From positions 1 through 44,037 of IMG/VR virus record IMGVR_UViG_3300023174_000285: a stretch of 44,037 nucleotides of DNA; one strand, 5' to 3'. How positions within the stretch are numbered: position 1 is the stretch's first letter; each line of letters begins with the position of its first letter. The notes beneath the pieces are model-generated. The model was not told the origin of the DNA. It saw only the letters and a program-made list of their open reading frames with translations, and did not search any database. The stretch is from a virus. The translations under genes were made by a program, and so were the position numbers. Below, piece after piece: positions 1 through 8,634 of the stretch.

Positions 1-16
1 ATACAGATTTAGTCAT

Positions 17-505
17 ATGTCTTGGCAAAAATACGCTCTCAATTATTATCGCGAGTTTCACACTAAGCACGGCTATTTATGGAAATACTTAGATAAACAA
101 GGTGATTTGGCTACACAAAAAGCCAAAAACAGAATGAGGAAACTTCCTCAAAAACCTTGGCGTACTGGTCGCTTGGCTAGGTCTATTCACAAAAAACATC
201 TAGGATACACCAACAAAACAGGTCAATATCTGATGGTAGGTTCTTGGACTGTTCCTTATGCTCTTATGGTTCACAGAGGTACAAGACCGCACATCATTAA
301 CCCTAAAGGTGATAACCAACTGGTTTTTATGGCTAGTCGTGGTAAAGGTGGAGGTATGCGTTTGGTTAGAACTAAACAAGTAAACCACCCTGGAAGTAGA
401 AGAAACAGGTACTTGTATGACCAACTTAAGTTTTTTAAAGGTGCTGGAAGAACTCCTATGTACACGCCAAATGCTGCTGACCGTGCCAGATACAAACTTA
501 GATAA
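17..505 (+). CDS. HK97 gp10-like neck/tail-completion protein
   Basis: 162-residue basic protein that resembles the HK97-gp10-like family of head-tail joining proteins. These sit at the neck between connector and tail tube. The features I rely on are a TGRLARSI segment (about residues 51-58), a YALMVHRGTRPHII segment (about 81-94) and a later HPGSRRNRY segment (about 122-130), the usual order in this family. It lies just upstream of the tail-chaperone pair and the tape measure, which is where neck and tail-terminator genes sit in siphoviruses. The ATG at 17 is preceded by an in-frame-1 TAG at 10-12 that probably ends the previous gene. Neck/tail completion is assigned from family resemblance plus position; it could equally be a tail terminator. 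Confidence 0.72.
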   Translation: MSWQKYALNYYREFHTKHGYLWKYLDKQGDLATQKAKNRMRKLPQKPWRTGRLARSIHKKHLGYTNKTGQYLMVGSWTVPYALMVHRGTRPHIINPKGDNQLVFMASRGKGGGMRLVRTKQVNHPGSRRNRYLYDQLKFFKGAGRTPMYTPNAADRARYKLR

Positions 506-542
506 AATCACACCTTTATATACATAGTAAAATTTATTTATA

Positions 543-558
543 GATACGAACCCGTATC
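543..558. repeat. Short hairpin between neck and chaperone genes
   Basis: The arms GATACG (543-548) and CGTATC (553-558) are a perfect 6-bp inverted repeat around a 4-base loop (AACC). It lies in the 87-base gap before the first tail-chaperone gene. There is no U-rich tail, so it is not a convincing terminator. It may be an RNA structure or chance. Confidence 0.3.
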
Positions 559-592
559 GACTCAAGACAACACGAGAAAGAACTAAAAACAA

Positions 593-934
593 ATGACCGC
601 TAGATTTAAAGATTTTGGACGTGGAAACGACAAGAACGTTTCAGACCAGCCTTTGACTTTTAAACTATTTGACGAAGAATTCCACTGCTACCCAAGAATG
701 CAAGGTAAGGCTCTACTTGAGTTTGTTGAAATGGCAAACTCTGAAAATGCATCTGAAACCGCAAAGGTAACCAGAGTATTTTTCAAGAAGGTTCTAAAGC
801 CTGAGAGTTACACAAAGTTTGACGCACTTCTGGATGACCCAGAGAAGATTGTTTCAGTTGAAACATTGGCTGAAATTACTGGTTGGTTGCTAGAGCAATA
901 CGGTGACCGCCCGGAAGAGCGACCAGAAGTCTAA
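593..934 (+). CDS. Tail assembly chaperone, upstream product (G-like)
   Basis: 113-residue acidic protein directly upstream of a second small reading frame and the tape measure gene. This is the standard position of the G component of the G/GT tail-chaperone pair, which binds the tape measure and helps tail-tube polymerisation. The middle of the protein (KALLEFVEMAN, about residues 39-49) and the helical C-terminus fit such chaperones, but sequence in this family is poorly conserved. The assignment rests mainly on synteny and on the overlapping -1 frame. The stop TAA is at 932-934. A fraction of ribosomes should shift before it to make the longer fusion. Confidence 0.75.
   Translation: MTARFKDFGRGNDKNVSDQPLTFKLFDEEFHCYPRMQGKALLEFVEMANSENASETAKVTRVFFKKVLKPESYTKFDALLDDPEKIVSVETLAEITGWLLEQYGDRPEERPEV
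905..934 (+). other. Predicted -1 programmed frameshift region
   Basis: The upstream chaperone is read in frame 2 and the downstream ORF in frame 1, so a -1 shift joins them. Frame 1 has a TGA at 904-906 and then stays open to 1314, so slippage must occur between about 905 and 934. The nearest thing to a slippery heptamer in the zero frame is CCCGGAA at 910-916 (C-CCG-GAA), which is imperfect in the A site. The fusion would be about 240 residues. Confidence 0.6.
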
Positions 935-1314
935 TAACTTGGGCGTTAGACCTCTGGTATTACGTAAACGGTAAAGCCTTGATGAGTCAAGTTAACTTGG
1001 CAGAAATGGATGCAGCAGACATGCTTGATGTTATCCATTACATCTATGAAGAAGATATTAACTATCTTTCACAAGAACACGCTCAGATGGTAGAGAACCG
1101 AAGAATTGCAATTTGGAACACTCTATACAGTTCTACTTATAGATACACGGTGTTTAAGCAGGGTGACGACTATATTGACGGGGAAGTTGCAGACTTCACC
1201 CCGTTTGACCCTACTCAGAGAAAAAACGTAAAACCTTATTTCCCACCAACCAATTTTAGTGGCGACGACAATGACCCATTTGGTGGAGTATTGGACTCTC
1301 CTATCGGTGGTTAG
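907..1314 (+). CDS. Tail assembly chaperone, frameshift extension (T-like)
   Basis: Frame-1 extension of the G-like protein. It is open from 907 through LITWALDLWYYVNGKAL, then the conserved-looking segment DMLDVIHYIYEEDI, to the stop at 1314. The first possible independent starts (TTG 979, ATG 982) lack a Shine-Dalgarno sequence, which argues that this segment is made only as a frameshifted fusion. In the known systems the T part recruits tail-tube subunits to the tape measure. The C-terminus (PFGGVLDSPIGG) is flexible and glycine-rich. The overlapping frames and position immediately before the tape measure are directly visible; the function is by analogy. Confidence 0.72.
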   Translation, partial: PPGRATRSLITWALDLWYYVNGKALMSQVNLAEMDAADMLDVIHYIYEEDINYLSQEHAQMVENRRIAIWNTLYSSTYRYTVFKQGDDYIDGEVADFTPFDPTQRKNVKPYFPPTNFSGDDNDPFGGVLDSPIGG

Positions 1315-1337
1315 TAAAGAAGATTAGAAAGTTAGTT

Positions 1338-1347
1338 AGGAGGTGAT
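1338..1347 (+). promoter_or_regulatory. Very strong ribosome binding site for tape measure
   Basis: AGGAGGTGAT is an exact 10-base complement to the 3' end of 16S rRNA and sits 6 bases before the ATG at 1354. It decides the start, because an upstream ATG at 1348 runs into a stop after four codons. Confidence 0.85.
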
Positions 1348-1353
1348 TATGTT

Positions 1354-4300
1354 ATGGCAATAGTCGGTGAAGCGTATATTTTGGTACGTGCTATCACTAC
1401 TGAAATTAAAAAAGATATTGCTAATGGTTTTGACGGTGTAAAAGGTCAGTCAACCAAAGAAGGTACTGCTGCTGGTCAAGCATTTGGTAAAGGCTTTGGC
1501 AATAAAATGCGTGACGAAGCAACCGAGGCTGCTAGGGGATTCCACCAGTTGATGCGTAGGGGTTACGCTATTCAGGCTGGTGTTGGAACTCTTATAAGTT
1601 CTATCTCGGCTTTAGTTGGTGGTTTAGGTGCACTTTCTGGTGCATTGGTAGGTGCGGCAACTTCTGGTATAGCCCTTGTTGGAATAATGGCTCAAATAAA
1701 AATTGCTGGTGCAGTTGGAAAAATGGCGTTTAAAGGCGTCATGGAGGCTGTGCAAAAAACTGGAAATGAAGGAACTAAAAGTCTTCGCGAATTACGTGAA
1801 GAAATGCAACAACTTGCGTTTGATGCTGAAGACGCTGCTTTAAGCGAAGAACAGGCTGCACTTAAGTTAGAAAGTGCACGTGAGACTTTGGCTCGTGTCC
1901 AAGATTTGCCACCAAACAATAGAGCAAGAAGAGAAGCAGAGTTAGCCTATAAGCAAGCAGAACTTTCTTATAGACGTGCTAAAGATAAAAATAATGATTT
2001 ACAAGCAGAACTAGCAAATCCAAATAAAAACAAAAATGGCGGTGCTGGTCAAGACCCGTACAAAGATTTAACTAAAACTCAAAAAGCCTTTGCTATCTAC
2101 CTAAAGAGCGTACAGCCTAGGATGAAAGAACTTAGGGAGGCTGCATCAAGTTCATTCTTGCCAGCATTGACTCAGCAAATGAAAGTTTTGTTTGCTGGCG
2201 GTTACTTTAAAATGCTAGTTCAGGGTTTTAAAGATGTAAGTTCTGGATTAGGTAAAGCAGTTAGCGAATTTGGTGGAACAGTATTTGACCCAAAAACTAA
2301 ATCAAATCTTGCGGAATTTTTTAAATCTACTGGTGGAACTATTGGAACTCTTGGAAGAGTGCTTGGTAACTTCTTTAAGATGTTTATCACTGTGCTTAAG
2401 GCAGCCGACCCATTAATAACTAAATTTACACACTTTTTAGACCAAAAAACTTTTACTTTAGGCGACGCATCTGCAAAAAACTTTGGTAAATTAAATGGAT
2501 TCTTTAAAAATGCTGGTAAGGCTGCAGCAGATTTTGGTAGATACTTAAGTAATATTTTTCAGCCATTTAAACGTTTAGTTATAAGCCAAACTGAGGAAGG
2601 CTCTGCTGGTAGAGAATTTTTAAAGTGGATGAGAGAAAGCACCGAAAGTCTTAGAGAATTTAAGATGGGTGCAGATGGATTAACTCTAGATGACAAACTT
2701 AAACCAGCGGTAGAAAGCACTAAATCAATTTTTGGTGTATTTTCAAATTTTGCAAGCATTTTTATGTCTTTAGGACAAAATCCAGCAGTTAAAGAATTTT
2801 GGGACACCCTTGCAACAGGTAGTGGCGGACTAGAAGAAATTTTAAATAGCATTGTCAGTGCTATAGGCCCTGAACTGGCACAGGTAATTGTGACAATAGT
2901 AGATATGCTTGCAACATTTACTGACGGTGAGCAAATAAAAACTTATTTTGTTGTTTTAAATGAGATTTTTAGGTCTCTTGCTGTTGTGTTTAGTTGGATT
3001 GGTATGGTGCTAAAGGCATTAGGACCGCTAACTGGTGCGATAGGTGCTCTTGTTACTTCTTGGCTTCTTCTTAAAAAAGTAATGATGCTGTTCTATGGAA
3101 CTTATGGAATTATTCGTGCTGCAATGGTTACATTAACAGGTCTTACCTACAAACAAATATTTGCTCAAAAAGCAAAAAATACTGTTGATGGAATTAGTCT
3201 TTTACTACAAAAAAAGACAATAACTGCTAAACAACTAGATGCAGTAATGACCTATAGGCAGACTATTGCCGAGAGTACCAACATGGGCACTCGTAAGAAA
3301 AATCAGGCTTTAAAAGTTATTGACAATATTATTGCTGGAAAGACTTTAACAAAGAAGCAAGCAGAAATTGCTGCCGAAATGCAAGCAACTTTGCAAAAAA
3401 ATCTATATAACGGAACTCTTATAAAGGGTATTTCAACTCAGGCAGGTGCAACTGTAGCAAGTAACACTCTGACTGGTTCAATTAGAGCACAGGGAATGGC
3501 ATTTGCTGGTGCTACCGCACCAACGACTCTTTTTGGTTTTGCACTAAACTCAGCGTTGTGGCCCATAGTCGCAATTGCTGGTACAGTTGCCTTAGCAGTT
3601 GCTGGTATTGCTTGGCTTATTGGTAAGCACAATGATGACGTAAAAAAAGCCACAGCAAAAACTAAAGCCTCTTTAATGGATTTAAAAGACTCTGGTACAT
3701 CTACTTATGAACAACTGAGATATTCACAAACGGCTTGGTCTAACGCACTGGAGTCTTCTTGGGACGGTTCGAAAGAATTAATTAAAGATGTTACTAAATT
3801 AAAAGATGTAAATAAGGCACTTGCACAAAGTCAAAAAGGTGTGTCTATTGGTAGTAAGAAATACTACGACCTAAGTGTAGAAGAGAGAAAAGCCTTTGTT
3901 AAAAACTCTAAAGCATTAGGTCCGTACAAGGAGGCACTAGGAAACCTAGGAACTGCATTAGGTCAAATTGCCAAAAAAGATTTGAAATCCGCACAGCAAG
4001 GATTTATAAGATTTGCTAATGCTACGGAACTTGGTCGTGGGGGACTTGTAGCCCAACTAAAAGAAATGAAGCCGTTCCAAGAGCAACTTAAAAAAACTGC
4101 TAAAAAATATGGTCTTGTCACAGAAGAAATGTCTAATCAAGAAAAGCAAAGCATCTATTTAGACATAGCCTTAAACAGAGGTGCATATGCAGCCGCTAAA
4201 GCAGCAGAGGCTCAAAAAGAATTAGGAAAAGCACTTGCTACTGCAGCATCATCTTTTATTGACGTAAATGCTCCTCTCGAAAAATTTACTAAAAAGGGTG

Positions 4301-5223
4301 TAGTAGACCTTAAGGGGTATCAAGGTGCTCTACAAACTCAACTTGATAGTCAAATAAATTGGTTTAAAAATCTACAAAAAGTTCAAAAAAAGGGAATTAA
4401 AGAGTCCACTTATAAAGCATTGATAAACATGGGTAAAGACGGTGCTAATCTTGTACAAACTCTATCTACATCTAGCAAAAAAGACGTAATGGATTGGGAA
4501 AAAACATTTAGCCAGACTATTCCAGACGTAACTGCTGGATTGGCTGATGCTTTGACCAGCCCAGATTCAGTACTTGCAATAATTGAGCAAAAACTTAAAG
4601 ATAAGGGAATTTACAGAAGAAACTATCTTGCCGACAAAATGAAGGGCATAAGAAAAGACTTTGAAAACGGTAAAACAACAATTGCTACGTTAATGAGTGA
4701 TTACGGAATATCCGTTCAAGACATAATGCAACAAATAGCAAATGAAAAACCAATTCAACAAAGTGTAACTTGGGATAAAGACTCAATTAAACAAGCACAA
4801 AAAGATTTGGCTAAAGATTTAAGTGGTACTTATGTAGTTACAACTAAAGCAGAGCAACGAGCAGACGGTGGCTTTATTTTTAGAAAAAACGGTGGAGCAA
4901 TTTTGAAGAAATTTGCCCTTGGTGGTTCTGTATTCGGTCAGGGCGGTCCTCGCTCGGACAAGATTCCAGCCATGCTTTCTAACGGAGAGTATGTTGTAAA
5001 TGCCGCAGCAACTGCACGTACATTACCATTATTAAATGCTATTAATTACGGAATTACTCAAAGAAACGGTGATGCTGGCACAATGGTCGGCGGAGGTGGT
5101 GGCTCTCTAATGAATAGCGTAAACATCACAATCAACCCATCTCAGGGCATGGATGAGGTAGAACTTGCAGCATTAGTAAGTCGTGAACTTTCTTTCCAAA
5201 TGCGTAGAGGAGCCAGTGCATAA
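1354..5223 (+). CDS. Tape measure protein
   Basis: 1289-residue protein, the longest in the window, placed after the chaperone pair. It should set tail length and take part in DNA ejection. The N-terminus is charged. Hydrophobic stretches occur at about residues 70-125, 540-585 and 725-757, typical of the membrane-active parts of tape measures. Long Lys/Ala/Gln-rich helical regions lie between them (for example 140-230, with a coiled-coil-like heptad character). The C-terminus carries a GG-rich tail with LSNGEYVVNAAAT (about 1210-1222), a motif common at the C-terminus of phage tape measures. No lytic transglycosylase or peptidase domain is evident. The stop TAA overlaps the next start (TAATG). 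A tail on the order of 190 nm would be expected from about 1.5 angstrom per residue. Confidence 0.93.
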   Translation: MAIVGEAYILVRAITTEIKKDIANGFDGVKGQSTKEGTAAGQAFGKGFGNKMRDEATEAARGFHQLMRRGYAIQAGVGTLISSISALVGGLGALSGALVGAATSGIALVGIMAQIKIAGAVGKMAFKGVMEAVQKTGNEGTKSLRELREEMQQLAFDAEDAALSEEQAALKLESARETLARVQDLPPNNRARREAELAYKQAELSYRRAKDKNNDLQAELANPNKNKNGGAGQDPYKDLTKTQKAFAIYLKSVQPRMKELREAASSSFLPALTQQMKVLFAGGYFKMLVQGFKDVSSGLGKAVSEFGGTVFDPKTKSNLAEFFKSTGGTIGTLGRVLGNFFKMFITVLKAADPLITKFTHFLDQKTFTLGDASAKNFGKLNGFFKNAGKAAADFGRYLSNIFQPFKRLVISQTEEGSAGREFLKWMRESTESLREFKMGADGLTLDDKLKPAVESTKSIFGVFSNFASIFMSLGQNPAVKEFWDTLATGSGGLEEILNSIVSAIGPELAQVIVTIVDMLATFTDGEQIKTYFVVLNEIFRSLAVVFSWIGMVLKALGPLTGAIGALVTSWLLLKKVMMLFYGTYGIIRAAMVTLTGLTYKQIFAQKAKNTVDGISLLLQKKTITAKQLDAVMTYRQTIAESTNMGTRKKNQALKVIDNIIAGKTLTKKQAEIAAEMQATLQKNLYNGTLIKGISTQAGATVASNTLTGSIRAQGMAFAGATAPTTLFGFALNSALWPIVAIAGTVALAVAGIAWLIGKHNDDVKKATAKTKASLMDLKDSGTSTYEQLRYSQTAWSNALESSWDGSKELIKDVTKLKDVNKALAQSQKGVSIGSKKYYDLSVEERKAFVKNSKALGPYKEALGNLGTALGQIAKKDLKSAQQGFIRFANATELGRGGLVAQLKEMKPFQEQLKKTAKKYGLVTEEMSNQEKQSIYLDIALNRGAYAAAKAAEAQKELGKALATAASSFIDVNAPLEKFTKKGVVDLKGYQGALQTQLDSQINWFKNLQKVQKKGIKESTYKALINMGKDGANLVQTLSTSSKKDVMDWEKTFSQTIPDVTAGLADALTSPDSVLAIIEQKLKDKGIYRRNYLADKMKGIRKDFENGKTTIATLMSDYGISVQDIMQQIANEKPIQQSVTWDKDSIKQAQKDLAKDLSGTYVVTTKAEQRADGGFIFRKNGGAILKKFALGGSVFGQGGPRSDKIPAMLSNGEYVVNAAATARTLPLLNAINYGITQRNGDAGTMVGGGGGSLMNSVNITINPSQGMDEVELAALVSRELSFQMRRGASA

Positions 5224-8200
5224 TGGTACAAACTCCAAACCAAGGTCAAGAAAATGCAATTGTCAATAGAGCCTTAACTAAGGTTCCAAGACCCCACCTT
5301 ACTGGTGTGGTTCTCGGTAAAGACATCAAACTTGGTGACCTTCAATTAAATGCTATTGACGACAACGACGTTGTGTGGGTGTGCACCGACATTGTTGGTT
5401 GGTGGAATTTACCAGACCCAGAAACTGTAGATTTAGATAAGGGTTGGGGTGATGGTAGTTATCAATCTAAAGGTAGATACAGAACAAGAGTTCTTGAACT
5501 AAAGGGAGTAATCCTACCTCCAGATGCTAGCAAAATTACTGTTGCCAGAGATACATTAGTTAGGGCTGTCGATTTAGTTAGGTCTACTGCTTGGTTAGTA
5601 GTAAATGAGCCTGACTACACAAAGGCTGTAAAAGTTCGTCTAAGCGGTAAGCCAAATATTGACAACGTAAACGCTCGTGGACGTATAGAGTTTTCAATCG
5701 GATTAGTTGCTGTTGACCCAATTAAGTACCAATGGTTTGGTGACTCGCTAACTACTGACTATGCAGAAACTGCACCTAAAAATGCTACTGGAACTCAGGA
5801 TGGCTACGTAACGATTGACAACAATGGCAATTACCCTGTTGGTGCTGTCTATGAAATTGAAGGTCCTATCGTAAGTGGCGGAGCCACAATCTTCAACGAA
5901 ACCAATGGCGACCTTTTAACAATTACTGAAACTACTCGTGGCAAAATGTATCGCTACGCAAACGCTAAGTCTATGACTAATGGTACAGCAACAATTACTG
6001 TCACCAACAAGCATGATTTATCTGTTGGAGATGAAGTAGAAATTACACTTCCAGAAAATTTTAGTGTTGTTAATTTTAGTATTTCAGGTAATCTCGTTGG
6101 TTTCACCTTAAGCAATACTCACAATTTTAGAGTTAATGACGTATTTTCAGTGTCTGGTGTGGATGCAGTTTTAGACAATCAAGAACTTGTAGTTTTTACA
6201 ACTGCAACACATAATACAATGACTGCAACAAAAGTCACTCCAAATGTTTCACTTACTACTGTAAATAATGGAAGCATAGTAAATATAACTAATAAAAAAC
6301 TAAATGGAACTTTTCCTGTTGAGAGTGTAGTCAACTCTTACGCTTTCACTTATGTAACTGACTACAAAGATTCCATAACAAATACTTTAGTAACTTACGC
6401 TAACTCTGCACCAACTGTTTTTAGAGATGCGGACATCATTGAGATTGATACTTCTAACAGAGAAGTAGCGTTCAACGGAGATGCTTCTCAGAAACGTGGA
6501 ATGTTAGATACCATTGTCGACTGGGTAAAGTTAGACGAAGGCAACAATGTTATTCAGTTTGATGACAGCAATGCAGAAACTTTTTGGGTAAATAGATACG
6601 GTGTAGTTGCAAACTCTAGTGCTGGCACTGACACTATTACTATGTATACAACTAATGCCCACGGCTACTCTACTAGCGATACAGTTACCATAAGTAATAT
6701 ATCTAGCAATGTTAATACTTACCTATCTAAAGAAATTCAAACTTACTCAAGTCTTTCAAATGTGGTTACAGTAAATGTAAATGCTCATGGCTACACCACT
6801 GGAAATTATGCTGTAATTTCTGGAATTGGAAGTGCTGTCGATGGCTTGTATGCAATTACAAATGTAAACACAAATTTTTTTACGTTTACAACTTTAGCAA
6901 GTGGAAATTCTTACACTACCTCCGCCCCAGATGGTGCTACTTCTAGAAAAGTATCAAAAGTATCAAGTTACAGTAGAGCAAATGCTTTAGTAACTGTAAT
7001 AGCAAACTCACATGGGTTGTATACAAATGATATTGCTTACTTTACTGGATTAAGCAACGTTGTTGACGGATTGTATATAGTTACAAATGTAAACTCAAAT
7101 GCCTTAAGTTACTCAACTAGGTCTAACGGAACAATTGCAAGCACTAACGTAAACACAGCATACGTTGCTCTTAGGCATCAAATTACTGACGTAGATGAAT
7201 ATAAAATTGTTGTCACTAAGCGTCCTCACACAACTAACGTTGCAGTATCCCCGATTGGTGCAATTGCATCCACAGATGTTTCAAATGAAATTGCAGTATC
7301 CTCAATTTCTACAAATTTAGTTACAAATTTTATTGAACTAACAACTATTGGCGAGCATGGATTTTCTTTAGGTGAGCAAGTTCAAATTGTAGCGGAAGAT
7401 TCATCTTCTTCTGATATGGATAAGTACGCAGTTGGAACTGGTTACCCAATCAGAATAACTAATTGGCAAAGAGCCTCAAATGGTTTAGTAACTGTAAATA
7501 CTATTACCGCAGTTAATTATGCAAATGCTATATCAACTACAGATAATTATGTGACTATTACAAATTTAGATAGTTCAGTAGACGGAACTTACAAAATTAC
7601 AAGCGTAAATGCTACTAATTTTACTATTAGCACTGGAAATATAACTCCTGTTTCTCAGACAACTGTAGATAATGCTTATGCTAAACGTTTACATAAAGTA
7701 ATTTACTATACTAGAAGTAGAGGAAATACTTCAACTTCGACAACTGGTGCGGTTAAAAGTTACAGTCAGAATGGTAATACTTTGACTATTACTACAGAAT
7801 CTAATCACAATGCTTCTAATGGAGACATCGTATATCTATACAACGTAAAAGATGAACTTGATTATAGACCTTTTACGGTTGTAAATACTACCGCTGGTAC
7901 AAAAACATTTAAGGTGAATGCTCAATATTCTGCTACCGATTCAAATGCCAATTCTATTGGTGGGTACTTTAACTCATCCATAGATAGCAGTTTGAATTCT
8001 GTAACTGGAAATCTTGTATATGTAGTTTTTGATAATGCACATAATTTATCAAACGGCGATTCAGTTTTCTTTAGCGGTTTGAGTGCCTCAATTGATGGTC
8101 AACAAAGAGTTATTTATGTATCCACGGATACGGTGGTTTATATTGTAGATAGTAATGCAGTAAGAGTTCCTAGATACGCAAATATTTCCAGAGCCTCTGG

Positions 8201-8588
8201 CTCTAACACAGTGACTGTAACCACACAAACAAATCACAATTTTAGTGTTGGCGATTCTATATATGTAGTTGGTGCTGGAGCAACTGGAAATTTAGACGGT
8301 CAGTGGACAATGTATTCAAACATTAATGCCAAAGCATTTACGTATATTTCTGGTGGAACTACTGCTTGCACCATAACAAACACGTCTGTAAAAGTTCACG
8401 CTAGTCCAGTAGAAAATTACGCTGAACAAAGTTTTCCAATTATTTCTAAGACTAATAACACCTTTACTTACTTCCATTCAAAAACAAATGTAAGTAACAC
8501 TCAGGCTGTGACCGAAACTCCAGGAAAAATTGTTAAGAACAGCGACGGTATAATGCGTGTTTATTACAGGTCTGGCTGGATAGGTTAA
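5223..8588 (+). CDS. Distal tail (Dit-like) protein with long repeat extension
   Basis: 1121 residues. The first about 180 residues look like a siphovirus distal tail component: strands with DNDVVWVCTDIVGWW, a RTRVLELKGVI segment and an R-x-EFSIGLVAVDP segment near residues 145-165. Typical Dit-like proteins are 250-300 residues, so most of this protein is an extension. The extension, from about residue 245, contains roughly nine degenerate copies of a 50-60-residue beta module. Each has a V-TVTT strand, an H-G/N-hydrophobic-x(3)-D motif, a VxIS strand, a DGxYxI strand and a TFTY-like strand. Similar modules in other phages are sometimes matched to E1-FCCH-like or Ig-like folds. The extension is poor in Cys and very rich in Asn/Thr/Ser. 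It could be a virion surface decoration or carbohydrate-binding region. ATG overlaps the tape measure stop by one base. Confidence 0.7.
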   Translation: MVQTPNQGQENAIVNRALTKVPRPHLTGVVLGKDIKLGDLQLNAIDDNDVVWVCTDIVGWWNLPDPETVDLDKGWGDGSYQSKGRYRTRVLELKGVILPPDASKITVARDTLVRAVDLVRSTAWLVVNEPDYTKAVKVRLSGKPNIDNVNARGRIEFSIGLVAVDPIKYQWFGDSLTTDYAETAPKNATGTQDGYVTIDNNGNYPVGAVYEIEGPIVSGGATIFNETNGDLLTITETTRGKMYRYANAKSMTNGTATITVTNKHDLSVGDEVEITLPENFSVVNFSISGNLVGFTLSNTHNFRVNDVFSVSGVDAVLDNQELVVFTTATHNTMTATKVTPNVSLTTVNNGSIVNITNKKLNGTFPVESVVNSYAFTYVTDYKDSITNTLVTYANSAPTVFRDADIIEIDTSNREVAFNGDASQKRGMLDTIVDWVKLDEGNNVIQFDDSNAETFWVNRYGVVANSSAGTDTITMYTTNAHGYSTSDTVTISNISSNVNTYLSKEIQTYSSLSNVVTVNVNAHGYTTGNYAVISGIGSAVDGLYAITNVNTNFFTFTTLASGNSYTTSAPDGATSRKVSKVSSYSRANALVTVIANSHGLYTNDIAYFTGLSNVVDGLYIVTNVNSNALSYSTRSNGTIASTNVNTAYVALRHQITDVDEYKIVVTKRPHTTNVAVSPIGAIASTDVSNEIAVSSISTNLVTNFIELTTIGEHGFSLGEQVQIVAEDSSSSDMDKYAVGTGYPIRITNWQRASNGLVTVNTITAVNYANAISTTDNYVTITNLDSSVDGTYKITSVNATNFTISTGNITPVSQTTVDNAYAKRLHKVIYYTRSRGNTSTSTTGAVKSYSQNGNTLTITTESNHNASNGDIVYLYNVKDELDYRPFTVVNTTAGTKTFKVNAQYSATDSNANSIGGYFNSSIDSSLNSVTGNLVYVVFDNAHNLSNGDSVFFSGLSASIDGQQRVIYVSTDTVVYIVDSNAVRVPRYANISRASGSNTVTVTTQTNHNFSVGDSIYVVGAGATGNLDGQWTMYSNINAKAFTYISGGTTACTITNTSVKVHASPVENYAEQSFPIISKTNNTFTYFHSKTNVSNTQAVTETPGKIVKNSDGIMRVYYRSGWIG

Positions 8589-8634
8589 ACTTATATTAAA
8601 GAAGTATTGACGTCTAAGGAAAGAAAAATAAGAC

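Noticed and set aside
200-592. 130-residue minus-strand frame opposite the neck protein
   Set aside because: Low-complexity, Ser/Thr/Val-rich translation antisense to a recognisable neck gene, with no ribosome binding site.
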